Below, piece after piece: positions 9,561-17,669 of a stretch of 64,000 nt of DNA. Under the pieces are notes generated by a model, which searched no databases, was not told the origin of the DNA, and saw only the letters and a list, made by a program, of their open reading frames with translations. The position numbers and the translations under genes were made by a program. This DNA comes from Leucobacter zeae (GTDB taxonomy: Bacteria > Actinomycetota > Actinomycetes > Actinomycetales > Microbacteriaceae): contig NZ_QYAB01000001.1 of NCBI RefSeq assembly GCF_016758175.1, positions 1,715,850 to 1,779,849 of the forward strand, written 5' to 3'. How positions within the stretch are numbered: position 1 is the stretch's first letter; each line of letters begins with the position of its first letter.

Positions 9561-9731
9561 GATGGGGCTCCGAATCCAATCTGCCAACGTGTCGAAAGAT
9601 GTTTCTATTTTGCATCACTCTGGCACGACCGGGAAGTCGCGCCAAGGGCTAGGCTGATCCGGAATCACGAATCCGCGCATGCCCTGGGGGAGGGCGGATT
9701 CGCCACGAGAACCACCCTAAGGAGAACACCC
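9561..9731. promoter_or_regulatory. Divergent pucR/gabT control region
   Basis: The 171-bp intergenic region has an AT-rich island at about 9594-9615 with a GAAA-N4-TTTC dyad. The gabT-side -10 box is TAGGCT at 9650-9655. A 9-bp inverted repeat, CGAATCCGC (9668-9676) and GCGGATTCG (9694-9702), lies in the gabT leader. An AAGGAGA Shine-Dalgarno lies at 9719-9725. The inverted repeat just downstream of the -10 is a plausible operator. Confidence 0.5.
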
Positions 9732-11069
9732 ATGGTCGATGTCATCGGCGGCCCCTCGCTTCCGCAGGAGCGCAAGCTCGTCACCAGCATCCCCGGCCCG
9801 AAGTCGCAGGAGCTGCTCGCCCGCAAGAACTCGGCGGTCGCAGCGGGCGTCGGCGTCGCGCTCCCCGTCTCGATCGTCGCGGCCGGCGGCGGCGTGATGG
9901 TCGACGTCGACGGCAACTCGCTCATCGACCTCGGCTCGGGCATCGCGGTCACGGGCGTCGGCAACGCGGCCCCCGCGGTCGTCGCGGCCGTCACCGAGCA
10001 GGTGCAGCAGTTCACCCATACCTGCTTCACCGTCACCCCCTACGAGGGCTACGTCGCAGTCGCCGAGAAGCTCAATGAGCTGACCCCGGGCGATCACGAG
10101 AAGCGCTCGGCGCTCTTCAACTCGGGCGCAGAGGCGGTCGAGAACGCGATCAAGATCGCACGCCACTTCACCAAGAAGAACGCCGTCGTCGTCTTCGATC
10201 ACGCGTACCACGGCCGCACGAACCTCACCATGGGCATGACCGCCAAGAATATGCCCTACAAGGACGGCTTCGGCCCCTTCGCCCCCGAGGTCTACCGCGT
10301 GCCGACGTCGTACCCGTTCCGCGACGGCCTGTCGGGCGCAGAGGCGGCGCAGGTGGCGCTGACCCAGATCGAGAAGCAGGTCGGCGCGGCCAACCTCGCG
10401 GCGATCATCATCGAGCCCATCCAGGGCGAGGGCGGCTTCATCGCCCCGGCCGAGGGCTTCCTCCCCGCGCTGCAGGAGTGGGCGACCGCCAACGGCGTCG
10501 TCTTCATCCTCGACGAGGTGCAGACCGGCTTCGCGCGCACGGGCGATCTGTTCGCCGCGAACCACGAGGGCGTCGTGCCCGACATGGTCACCACCGCGAA
10601 GGGCATCGCCGGCGGCCTGCCGCTGTCGGCCGTGACCGGCCGCGCCGAGATCATGGATTCGGCTCACGCCGGCGGCCTGGGCGGCACCTACGCCGGAAGC
10701 CCGATCGCCTGCGCCGCGGCGCTTGCGACCATCGACACCTACGAGCGCGAGAACCTCGCCGAGCGCGCACGCGAGATCGGCGCGATCATCGACGAGTTCT
10801 TCGGCGAGCTGGCGAAGACCGACGCCCGTATCGGCGACATCCGCGGACGCGGTGCCATGAAGGCCGTCGAGTTCGTCGAGGCCGGCTCGAAGCAGCCCGC
10901 CGCGGCCCTCACCAGCGCCATCGCCAAGCACGCGGGCGAGCAGGGCGTCATCCTGCTGACCTGCGGCACCTACGGCAACGTCGTCCGCTTCCTCCCGCCG
11001 CTGTCGATCTCGGACGAGCTGCTGCGCGAGGGCCTGCAGATCGTCGCCGACGCGCTGGCCGCCAACTGA
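9732..11069 (+). CDS. gabT: 4-aminobutyrate--2-oxoglutarate transaminase
   Basis: A class III PLP aminotransferase of 445 aa that converts GABA to succinic semialdehyde. The phosphate-binding NSGAEAVENAIKIAR, the EPIQGEGG segment, ILDEVQTGFARTG, and the PLP lysine in TTAKGIAGGLPLS are all present. The start has a near-perfect AAGGAGA Shine-Dalgarno. It is followed by gabD, which completes the GABA shunt to succinate, and is preceded by a divergent PucR regulator. The GABA assignment is stronger than ornithine or acetylornithine because of this neighbour. Confidence 0.93.
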   Translation: MVDVIGGPSLPQERKLVTSIPGPKSQELLARKNSAVAAGVGVALPVSIVAAGGGVMVDVDGNSLIDLGSGIAVTGVGNAAPAVVAAVTEQVQQFTHTCFTVTPYEGYVAVAEKLNELTPGDHEKRSALFNSGAEAVENAIKIARHFTKKNAVVVFDHAYHGRTNLTMGMTAKNMPYKDGFGPFAPEVYRVPTSYPFRDGLSGAEAAQVALTQIEKQVGAANLAAIIIEPIQGEGGFIAPAEGFLPALQEWATANGVVFILDEVQTGFARTGDLFAANHEGVVPDMVTTAKGIAGGLPLSAVTGRAEIMDSAHAGGLGGTYAGSPIACAAALATIDTYERENLAERAREIGAIIDEFFGELAKTDARIGDIRGRGAMKAVEFVEAGSKQPAAALTSAIAKHAGEQGVILLTCGTYGNVVRFLPPLSISDELLREGLQIVADALAAN

Positions 11070-11082
11070 CGCGAGGCGTCTC

Positions 11083-11107
11083 CCTGCGAGCGATCGCAGG
11101 ATCCATC
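11083..11107 (+). repeat. Possible degenerate copy of the dispersed repeat
   Basis: CCTGCGA and TCGCAGG arms (11083-11089 and 11094-11100) followed by ATCCAT resemble the 3' half and outer arms of the 37-nt repeat, with the middle shortened. It starts 14 nt after the gabT stop. Confidence 0.35.
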
Positions 11108-11113
11108 TCTATC

Positions 11114-11147
11114 CTGGTCGTGCCGCGAACGGTCGCGGCACGACCAG
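11114..11147 (+). promoter_or_regulatory. 15-bp perfect stem-loop in the gabD leader
   Basis: Arms 11114-11128 and 11133-11147 are exact reverse complements with an ACGG loop. The left arm overlaps a possible -10 (TATCCT, 11110-11115). The stem ends 7 nt before the gabD Shine-Dalgarno (GAAAGGA). It could be a gabT terminator, an attenuator, or an mRNA-stabilising end for gabD. Confidence 0.6.
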
Positions 11148-11169
11148 GCATACCGAAAGGACATCGCAC

Positions 11170-12636
11170 ATGGCTTTGAAGCCCAACGAGCAGGAGCTGC
11201 TCGACCGGGTCCAGTCCGGTCTCGGAATCGGCGGCACCTGGGAGCCGTCGACCTCCGGAGCGACGCTCGACGTGCACGACCCCGCCACGGGCGAGGTCAT
11301 CAAGTCGATCGCCGACGCCACGGTCGAGGACGCCGTCCGCGCACTCGATGCGGCAGTCGCCGCGCAGGAGAGCTGGGCCGCGACGTCCAGCCGCGAGCGC
11401 TCGAACATCCTGCGCCGCACCTTCGACCTGCTCATGGAGCGCAAGGAGGAGTTTGCGCTCCTCATGAGCATGGAGATGGGCAAGCCCATCGCCGAGGCTC
11501 GCGGCGAGGTCAACTACGGCGGCGAGTTCCTCCGCTGGTTCTCGGAGGAAGCCGTTCGGGTTCCGGGCGACTACCGCCAGAACCCCGAGGGCACCGGCAC
11601 GATGATCGTCTCGCAGATGCCGGTTGGCCCCTGCTACTTCATCACGCCGTGGAACTTCCCGCTCGCGATGGCGACCCGCAAGATCGCTCCCGCGCTTGCG
11701 GCCGGTTGCACGGTCGTCATCAAGCCCGCCGCGCTCACCCCGCTCACGACCATCTTCTTCGCGCAGCTGCTCGAGGAGGCGGGCCTGCCCGCAGGCGTCG
11801 TGAACGTCGTCGCCACGTCGAAGTCGAGCGCGCAGTCGAGCGCGCTGCTGTCGGACCCGCGCCTGCGCAAGCTCTCGTTCACCGGCTCGACCCCGGTGGG
11901 CGTGAAGCTGCTCGAAGCCGCAGCGCAGAACGTGCTGCGCACCTCGATGGAGCTGGGCGGCAATGCGCCGTTCATCGTGTTCGAGGACGCCGATCTGGAC
12001 AAGGCCGTCGAGGGCGCGATGCTCGCGAAGTTCCGCAACATCGGCCAGGCCTGCACGGCGGCGAACCGCATCATCGTGCACGAGTCGGTCGCCGACGAGT
12101 TCGCGCGCCGCGTCGGCGAGCGGGTCTCGGCGATGACCATCGGCCGCGGCGCCGAGGAAGGAAACGATATCGGGGCGCTCGTCGAGGAGAAGGCGGTCGC
12201 CAACACCGCGCGCCTCGTCGCCGACGCGGTGGAGACCGGCGGCACCATCGTGACCGGCGGCGAGATCGTCGACGGCCCGGGCAACTTCTTCCAGCCGACC
12301 GTCATCGACCACGTGAGCCCGCAGGCGGCGATCATGCGCGAGGAGATCTTCGGACCGCTGCTCGGCATCATCCGCTTCTCGACCGAGGCCGAGGCCGTGG
12401 AGATCGCCAACAACACCGAGTACGGTCTGATCAGCTACGTCTTCACCGAGAACATCGGTCGCGGGCACCGCATGATCGAGAAGCTCGAGACCGGCATGAT
12501 GGGCCTGAACACGGGCCTCGTGTCGAACGCGGCCGCACCGTTCGGCGGTGTGAAGCAGTCGGGCATCGGCCGCGAGGGCGGCTTCGAGGGGATCCACGAG
12601 TTCCTCTCGTCGAAGTACACGCTGCTGCCGCGCTGA
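11170..12636 (+). CDS. gabD: NAD(P)-dependent succinic semialdehyde dehydrogenase
   Basis: An aldehyde dehydrogenase of 488 aa that oxidises succinic semialdehyde to succinate for the TCA cycle. The ALDH motifs are in order: TPWNFPLAMATRKIAPALAAG, the cofactor loop FTGSTPVGVKL, the catalytic glutamate in MELGGNAPFIVF, and the nucleophile cysteine in NIGQACTAANR. Its position after gabT supports GabD over other ALDH roles. A very strong bidirectional terminator follows. Confidence 0.93.
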   Translation: MALKPNEQELLDRVQSGLGIGGTWEPSTSGATLDVHDPATGEVIKSIADATVEDAVRALDAAVAAQESWAATSSRERSNILRRTFDLLMERKEEFALLMSMEMGKPIAEARGEVNYGGEFLRWFSEEAVRVPGDYRQNPEGTGTMIVSQMPVGPCYFITPWNFPLAMATRKIAPALAAGCTVVIKPAALTPLTTIFFAQLLEEAGLPAGVVNVVATSKSSAQSSALLSDPRLRKLSFTGSTPVGVKLLEAAAQNVLRTSMELGGNAPFIVFEDADLDKAVEGAMLAKFRNIGQACTAANRIIVHESVADEFARRVGERVSAMTIGRGAEEGNDIGALVEEKAVANTARLVADAVETGGTIVTGGEIVDGPGNFFQPTVIDHVSPQAAIMREEIFGPLLGIIRFSTEAEAVEIANNTEYGLISYVFTENIGRGHRMIEKLETGMMGLNTGLVSNAAAPFGGVKQSGIGREGGFEGIHEFLSSKYTLLPR

Positions 12637-12645
12637 CGCCGACCG

Positions 12646-12694
12646 CACGACCAACGGGCCCGGGATCGATACGATCCCGGGCCCGTTGGTCGTG
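12646..12694. terminator. Bidirectional terminator between gabD and rsmD
   Basis: Two 23-nt arms (12646-12668 and 12672-12694) are perfectly complementary around a 3-nt ATA loop. It lies between the convergent gabD and rsmD stops, so it can end both transcripts. There is no T tract. Confidence 0.88.
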
Positions 12695-12705
12695 TGCGGC
12701 GGTGC

Positions 12706-13278
12706 TCAGCCGAGTTCGGCCCACCAGAGCGCCGTCTCTCCGTACCGTTTCTCGCGGATCGGGGCGAGCCCTTCGGGCCAGCGCGGCTCCGGCGTGCGCG
12801 TGCTGCGCTCGACGAGCACGGCGGCGTCGGGAGCGAGGAGCGGCACGAGCGCGGCCAGGTTGCCGCTGAGCTCCTCCTCGGAGAGGTCGTAGGGGGGATC
12901 GAGCAGCGCGACGTCCCAGACGGGATTCGCGGTCTGGGCGTCGAGAAAGGTCTGCACGGACTGCCTGACCACGTCGATCCGGGGGGCGTCGCCGCCGCGG
13001 AACGCGCCGAGCACGGTGCGCGCGTTCGCCGACGCCACCTGGGCGGCGGGAGCGTGCTTCTCGACGAGCACCACCCGCGCGGCCCCGCGACTCGCGGCCT
13101 CGAGGCCCAGCGCGCCCGAACCGGCGTAGAGGTCGAGCACGGAGACCCCGTCGACGAACCCCCAGGACTCGAGTGTCGAGAAGATCGCCTCGCGCACGCG
13201 GTCGCTCGTCGGACGGGTGCCGCTCTTCGGGACGTCGAGTCGCAACGATCCCGCTCGGCCCGAGATGATCCTGGTCAT
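12706..13278 (-). CDS. rsmD: 16S rRNA (guanine966-N2)-methyltransferase
   Basis: RsmD methylates G966 of 16S rRNA using S-adenosylmethionine. The 190-aa protein opens with MTRIISGRAGSLRL and has RPTSDRVREAIFS, the SAM-binding VLDLYAGSGALGLEA, and the catalytic DPPY in ALLDPPYDL. These are diagnostic of RsmD. It diverges from recG across 70 bp, with its own leaderless -10 box. Confidence 0.96.
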   Translation of the reverse strand: MTRIISGRAGSLRLDVPKSGTRPTSDRVREAIFSTLESWGFVDGVSVLDLYAGSGALGLEAASRGAARVVLVEKHAPAAQVASANARTVLGAFRGGDAPRIDVVRQSVQTFLDAQTANPVWDVALLDPPYDLSEEELSGNLAALVPLLAPDAAVLVERSTRTPEPRWPEGLAPIREKRYGETALWWAELG

Positions 13279-13284
13279 GGATCG

Positions 13285-13290
13285 AGCGTA
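13285..13290 (-). promoter_or_regulatory. -10 box for rsmD
   Basis: Minus-strand TACGCT, then 6 nt, then the rsmD ATG. Confidence 0.6.
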
Positions 13291-13336
13291 GCGCGCCGCA
13301 CCGGCCGCTCCGAATCCCGACGTCGTGGGTCACCGC

Positions 13337-13342
13337 TACGCT
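13337..13342 (+). promoter_or_regulatory. -10 box for recG
   Basis: TACGCT, then 6 nt, then the recG ATG at 13349. It mirrors the rsmD promoter on the other strand. Confidence 0.6.
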
Positions 13343-13348
13343 GGAGTC

Positions 13349-15604
13349 ATGATCGCAGCGGGACTCGACAGCCGACTCGTCGGCGTCGTCGGGGACAAGA
13401 CCGCGAAAGCGCTCGACCGGGCGTTCGGCATGGAGACCGTGCACGATCTGCTCCGGCACTTCCCCCGCAGGTACTCGAACCGCGGCGAGCTCACCCCGCT
13501 CGACAGCCTGCCGATCGGCGAGCACGTCTCGGTCGTCGCGCAGGTGATCGACGTGCGCGAACGCCGGATGCAGCGGCGCAACGGCAGCCTCCTCGAAGTC
13601 CGCGTGACCGATGGGATCGGCACGCTGCAGCTCACGTTCTTCAATCAGCAGTGGCGCGCGCGCGAGCTGCACGCCGGCAAGCAGGGCATTTTCGCGGGCA
13701 AGGTCAAGGAGTACCGTGGGCAGCTGCAGCTGCAGCACCCCGATTACCAGCTGTTCGGCGCCGACGGCCGCACGCGGTCCGCGGTCGAGGGGGCGGACGC
13801 GACGGAGCCCGCCGCCGAGATCTCGCTCGCGCATTCGATGGAGCTCAACCAGGCCGCAGCGCTGGCGTTCTCGGAGCGTCCGATCCCGATCTATCCGGCG
13901 ACCGCGCAGGTGCCGAGCTGGGCGATCGAGACAGCCGTGGGCGTGGCGCTCGATGCGCTCGGGCCGATCGACGACCCGCTCCCGCCCGAGATCAGGTCGG
14001 CCGAGGGGGTGATGGCGCTCGGACCGGCGCTCGAGTTGATCCACCGCCCCGAGCGCGCCGCCGACTGGCACGGAGCGCAGGCCAGCATGCGGTTCCGCGA
14101 GGCATTCGAGCTGCAACTCGCCCTGCTCGACCGGCGCAGGCGCACGGGCCTCGAGGAGAGCACGCCGCGACCGATCGGCGATGGTCCCCTCGCGCGATTC
14201 GACGCCGCGCTGCCGTTCGAGTTGACCGGCGACCAGCGGCGGGCGGGGGAGACTATCTCGCGCGAACTCGCGGCACCCCACCCCATGCACCGGCTGCTGC
14301 AGGGCGAGGTCGGATCGGGTAAGACGCTCGTGGCGCTGCGGGCGATGCTCCAGGTGGCGGGGAGCGGCGGCCAGAGCGCGCTGCTCGCGCCGACCGAGGT
14401 GCTCGCCTCGCAGCACTACCGCTCGTTCGTGGATGCGCTCGGGCCCGACCTCGCCGCCGAGATGAACCCGGTGCTGCTGACCGGCCGCATGCCCGCCTCG
14501 GAGCGCAAGCGCGCGCTCCTCTCGCTCGCGTCGGGCGCATCGCGCATCGCCGTGGGCACCCATGCGCTCATCGGCGACGGCGTCACCTTCGTCGACCTGG
14601 GACTCATCGTGGTCGACGAGCAGCATCGGTTCGGCGTGGACCAGCGCGAGGCGCTGCGTCGCAAGGGCGCGCAGCCGCACGTGCTCGCGATGACCGCGAC
14701 CCCGATCCCGCGCACGGTCGCGCTCACGGCGTTCGGCGACCTCGAAGTCACCACGATCCGCGAACTTCCTCCCGGGCGTCAGGGCATCGAGACCTTCGTC
14801 GTCCCGGAGCTCGAGATGCCGAATCGAGCGGCCCGCGTCTGGACACGGTCGGGCGAGGACATCGCGAAAGGCAGGCAGATCTACGTGGTCTGCCCGGCCA
14901 TCGCGCCAGGGGAACCGGAGGACGGCGACCTCGAGGCCCCTGATCCCGGAACGGAGGGGGGCGACGCCGACGGCGACCGCTCCGCGCGACCGCTCGCGAA
15001 CGTGGCCGAGACCGTCGCGGAGCTGAGCCGGCGTCCCGAGCTCGGGTCGGCGCGGATCGCGGGGCTCCACGGCGGGATGCCGTCCGAGGAGAAGAACGCC
15101 GTGATGGGAGCGTTCGCCGACGGGTCGCTCGACGTGCTCGTGGCCACGACGGTCATCGAGGTCGGGGTGAACGTACCGAACGCCGGCATCATGATCGTGC
15201 GCGATGCCGATCGATTCGGCATCTCCCAGCTGCACCAGCTCCGCGGCCGCGTCGGTCGAGGCGAGCATCCGGGGCTCTGCCTGCTGATGACCACCGCGGC
15301 GCAGGGCACCGTCGCGCGGGAACGCATCGAGGCGGTAGCCGCGACCTCCGACGGGTTCGCACTGGCCGAGGTCGACCTCGAACTGCGGCGCGAAGGCGAC
15401 ATCCTCGGAACGGCCCAGTCCGGGGGACGGTCCACCCTCCGCCTGCTGCGCGTCGCGCTGCACGGGGAGCTGATCGCGCACGCGCGGGAGGTCGCTGCTG
15501 AGCTGCTCGCGAGCGATCCGGAGCTCGAGCGGTCGCCCGGCCTCGCCCGGCTGATCGCGAGCGCCGCCGAGGCCGAGCGGCTCGAGAACCTCGCGAAGTC
15601 CTGA
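13349..15604 (+). CDS. recG: ATP-dependent DNA helicase RecG
   Basis: RecG (751 aa) remodels stalled forks and Holliday junctions. The N-terminal wedge/OB region spans roughly residues 1-240 (VSVVAQVIDVRERR). The helicase core has Walker A GEVGSGKT, Walker B VVDEQHRFG, motif III AMTATPIPRT, and C-terminal motifs including ATTVIEVGVNVPNA and QLRGRVGRGEH. A GTG in frame 24 nt upstream exists but lies upstream of the -10 box, so ATG 13349 is chosen. A possible weak GGTACC-CC-GGTACC dyad follows the stop (15630-15643). Confidence 0.96.
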   Translation: MIAAGLDSRLVGVVGDKTAKALDRAFGMETVHDLLRHFPRRYSNRGELTPLDSLPIGEHVSVVAQVIDVRERRMQRRNGSLLEVRVTDGIGTLQLTFFNQQWRARELHAGKQGIFAGKVKEYRGQLQLQHPDYQLFGADGRTRSAVEGADATEPAAEISLAHSMELNQAAALAFSERPIPIYPATAQVPSWAIETAVGVALDALGPIDDPLPPEIRSAEGVMALGPALELIHRPERAADWHGAQASMRFREAFELQLALLDRRRRTGLEESTPRPIGDGPLARFDAALPFELTGDQRRAGETISRELAAPHPMHRLLQGEVGSGKTLVALRAMLQVAGSGGQSALLAPTEVLASQHYRSFVDALGPDLAAEMNPVLLTGRMPASERKRALLSLASGASRIAVGTHALIGDGVTFVDLGLIVVDEQHRFGVDQREALRRKGAQPHVLAMTATPIPRTVALTAFGDLEVTTIRELPPGRQGIETFVVPELEMPNRAARVWTRSGEDIAKGRQIYVVCPAIAPGEPEDGDLEAPDPGTEGGDADGDRSARPLANVAETVAELSRRPELGSARIAGLHGGMPSEEKNAVMGAFADGSLDVLVATTVIEVGVNVPNAGIMIVRDADRFGISQLHQLRGRVGRGEHPGLCLLMTTAAQGTVARERIEAVAATSDGFALAEVDLELRREGDILGTAQSGGRSTLRLLRVALHGELIAHAREVAAELLASDPELERSPGLARLIASAAEAERLENLAKS

Positions 15605-15688
15605 GGCCGCCGCCGGCCGCCTCCGAGTCGGTACCCCGGTACCACGCGCCCGAGACCTCCGACCGATCCGCGCCCCGGACGCGATCCC

Positions 15689-15694
15689 TACGGT
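15689..15694 (+). promoter_or_regulatory. Possible -10 for the ABC/two-component cluster
   Basis: TACGGT lies about 50 nt before the ATPase ATG, with a GCGGAGGA Shine-Dalgarno close to the start. No clear -35 is visible. Confidence 0.35.
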
Positions 15695-15745
15695 GGAATC
15701 ATCGCCTGCGACTCAGCGCAGGACGCGGACCGCGGAGGACACATC

Positions 15746-16654
15746 ATGATCGAGGCACGGGGCCTGACCAAGCGCTACGGCGCCAAGACCGCCGTCGACA
15801 CCGTCGACTTCACCATCGAGCCCGGTCGTGTGACCGGGTTCCTCGGGCCGAACGGCGCGGGGAAGTCGACGAGCATGCGCCTGATGGTCGGCCTCGACCG
15901 GCCGACCGCGGGAACCGTCACGGTGAACCGGCGCCGGTACAGCGACCTGGAGGCGCCCCTCCACGAGGTCGGCGCCCTGCTCGACGCGAAGGGCGTGCAC
16001 CCCGGTCGGAGCGCGAGGAGCCACCTGCGCGCACTCGCGGCGACCCACGGGATCTCCGACCTCCGGGTCGACGCGGTGCTCGAGCAGACGGGACTGTCCG
16101 AGGTCGCGAACAAGCGCGTCGGCGGATTCTCGCTCGGCATGGGCCAGCGCCTCGGGATCGCCGCGGCGCTGCTCGGCGATCCGCGGGTGCTGATCCTCGA
16201 TGAACCCGTGAACGGCCTGGATCCCGACGGGGTCCTGTGGGTCAGGCAGCTGCTGCGGCACCTCGCGAGCGAGGGGCGCACCGTGCTCCTGTCGAGCCAC
16301 CTCATGAGCGAGATGGCGCAGACCGCGGACCATGTGATCGTGCTCGGCCGCGGCCGCGTCGTCGCCGACGCACCGATCGCGGAGTTCATCTCGGGCGGCG
16401 GGGACCGAGTGATCGTGCGCAGCCCCGATGCGGCGCGGCTCGCGTCCGCGCTGCTCGCCGAGCGCCGCGTCGGCCTCTCGCTCGAGCCCGCCGGCGAGCA
16501 CGGGTACGCCGCAGTGGGCATCGCAGCTGCCGAGGTCGGAGCCGTCGCGGCCCGCCACGGGATCGTGCTGCACGAGCTCACGACCGCGACGGGCAGCCTC
16601 GAGGACGCCTACCTCAAGCTGACCCGCGACCAGGTCGAGTACGCCGCCGCGTAG
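15746..16654 (+). CDS. ABC transporter ATP-binding protein
   Basis: A DrrA/CcmA-type ABC ATPase of 302 aa. Walker A is GPNGAGKST near residue 37, the signature region is FSLGMGQRLGIAAALL, and Walker B is VLILDEPVNGLDPDG. The C-terminal 80 residues are the variable extension seen in exporter ATPases. A six-TM permease follows, then a sensor kinase and response regulator. This layout resembles antibiotic- or envelope-stress-responsive exporters. The substrate is unknown. Confidence 0.92.
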   Translation: MIEARGLTKRYGAKTAVDTVDFTIEPGRVTGFLGPNGAGKSTSMRLMVGLDRPTAGTVTVNRRRYSDLEAPLHEVGALLDAKGVHPGRSARSHLRALAATHGISDLRVDAVLEQTGLSEVANKRVGGFSLGMGQRLGIAAALLGDPRVLILDEPVNGLDPDGVLWVRQLLRHLASEGRTVLLSSHLMSEMAQTADHVIVLGRGRVVADAPIAEFISGGGDRVIVRSPDAARLASALLAERRVGLSLEPAGEHGYAAVGIAAAEVGAVAARHGIVLHELTTATGSLEDAYLKLTRDQVEYAAA

Positions 16655-16721
16655 CGGACTCCGACCGATGTCCGGATCGCACCATGCGCGAGACCTTCGA
16701 CCCCCACTCCAGGAGAACCCC

Positions 16722-17630
16722 ATGACCACCTCGATCGTCATCGATGCCAGCCACGCGCCCGAGGCGCCGACACCGCAGGGATCGGTCGCCGCGCCGCGCA
16801 CCGCGGCGAACCGAAGCGCCGCCCCGCATCTGAGCTTCGCCGGGATCCTGCGTTCGGAGCGCATCAAGCTCAGCTCGCTGCGCAGCGTTCGGATCACCCT
16901 GATCGCCACGGTCGCCATCGGACTCGCGATGAGCGGACTCATCGCGTTCGTCATGCATCGCACCGTCGAGGGGCCGGCCTTCGACCCGAACGACGCCGCC
17001 GCCGCGCAGGGATACCTCCTGACGCTCTCGACGTTCGGCGCGCAGTTCCTCGCGCTCGTGTTCGGCGTGCTCGGCGTCTTCGCGATCGCGAGCGAGTACT
17101 CGAGCGGCATGATCCTCTCGACGCTCGCCGCGGTGCCGCGGAGGACGCCCGTGCTGCTCGCGAAGGCGCTCGTCCTGAGCGCCGTCTCGGTCGTCGCCGC
17201 CCTCGTCATCGTCGCGGGGGGTCTCGCGTTCGCCGTCGCCTTCGAACCCGCGTCCGCCGCGCAGCTCGCGTCGCTTCCCGTGGTCTCGGGCGTGCTCGGC
17301 ACGATCGCCTACCTGGTGCTCGTCGCGCTCTTCGCGTTCGGCGTCGCGGCGCTGCTGCGGTCGACGGCGGGCGGGATCTCGGTGGCCATCGGCGCTGTCT
17401 TCGTGCTCCCGATCGTCTTCCAGATGCTCATGATGACCGGGTGGGAGTGGGTGACGACGGCCAGCGCGTACATTCCGGTCGCGCTCGGCAGCACGCTGGG
17501 AGCCGGGATCGTCGAGGCCGCTCCCGGTGCCGGGCCCGGCTTCTGGGCGGCGCTCGCTGCGATGGTCGCCTGGGCGGCCGTCGCGCTGGCTCCCGCGGCG
17601 GTCGCGTTCGCCCGCCGAGACGCCAAGTAG
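16722..17630 (+). CDS. ABC transporter permease, ABC-2 type
   Basis: A 302-aa integral membrane protein with about six hydrophobic segments after a 40-residue Ala/Pro-rich cytosolic head. The segments IASEYSSGMILSTLAAVPRR and VLLAKALVL match ABC-2 permeases. The start at 16722 has a CAGGAGA Shine-Dalgarno; an in-frame ATG 54 nt upstream lacks one. It is the membrane partner of the preceding ATPase. Confidence 0.88.
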   Translation: MTTSIVIDASHAPEAPTPQGSVAAPRTAANRSAAPHLSFAGILRSERIKLSSLRSVRITLIATVAIGLAMSGLIAFVMHRTVEGPAFDPNDAAAAQGYLLTLSTFGAQFLALVFGVLGVFAIASEYSSGMILSTLAAVPRRTPVLLAKALVLSAVSVVAALVIVAGGLAFAVAFEPASAAQLASLPVVSGVLGTIAYLVLVALFAFGVAALLRSTAGGISVAIGAVFVLPIVFQMLMMTGWEWVTTASAYIPVALGSTLGAGIVEAAPGAGPGFWAALAAMVAWAAVALAPAAVAFARRDAK

Positions 17631-17657
17631 CCGTCTCCGGCCCGCCTGCGCGGGAAG

Positions 17658-17663
17658 TAGGGT
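17658..17663 (+). promoter_or_regulatory. -10 box for sensor kinase gene
   Basis: TAGGGT, then 6 nt, then GTG at 17670. It would let the kinase-regulator pair be transcribed apart from the exporter. Confidence 0.5.
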
Positions 17664-17669
17664 GAGAGA

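Noticed and set aside
6727..9645. Long minus-strand open frame opposite thiL and within pucR in another frame
   Set aside because: Arg/Pro-rich product without motifs; it is the antisense or off-frame shadow of thiL and the PucR gene, as is common at 70% GC.
12443..15481. About 1000-codon minus-strand open frame opposite recG and gabD
   Set aside because: Composition is that of a GC-rich antisense frame; recG, rsmD and gabD on the expected strands carry all recognisable motifs.
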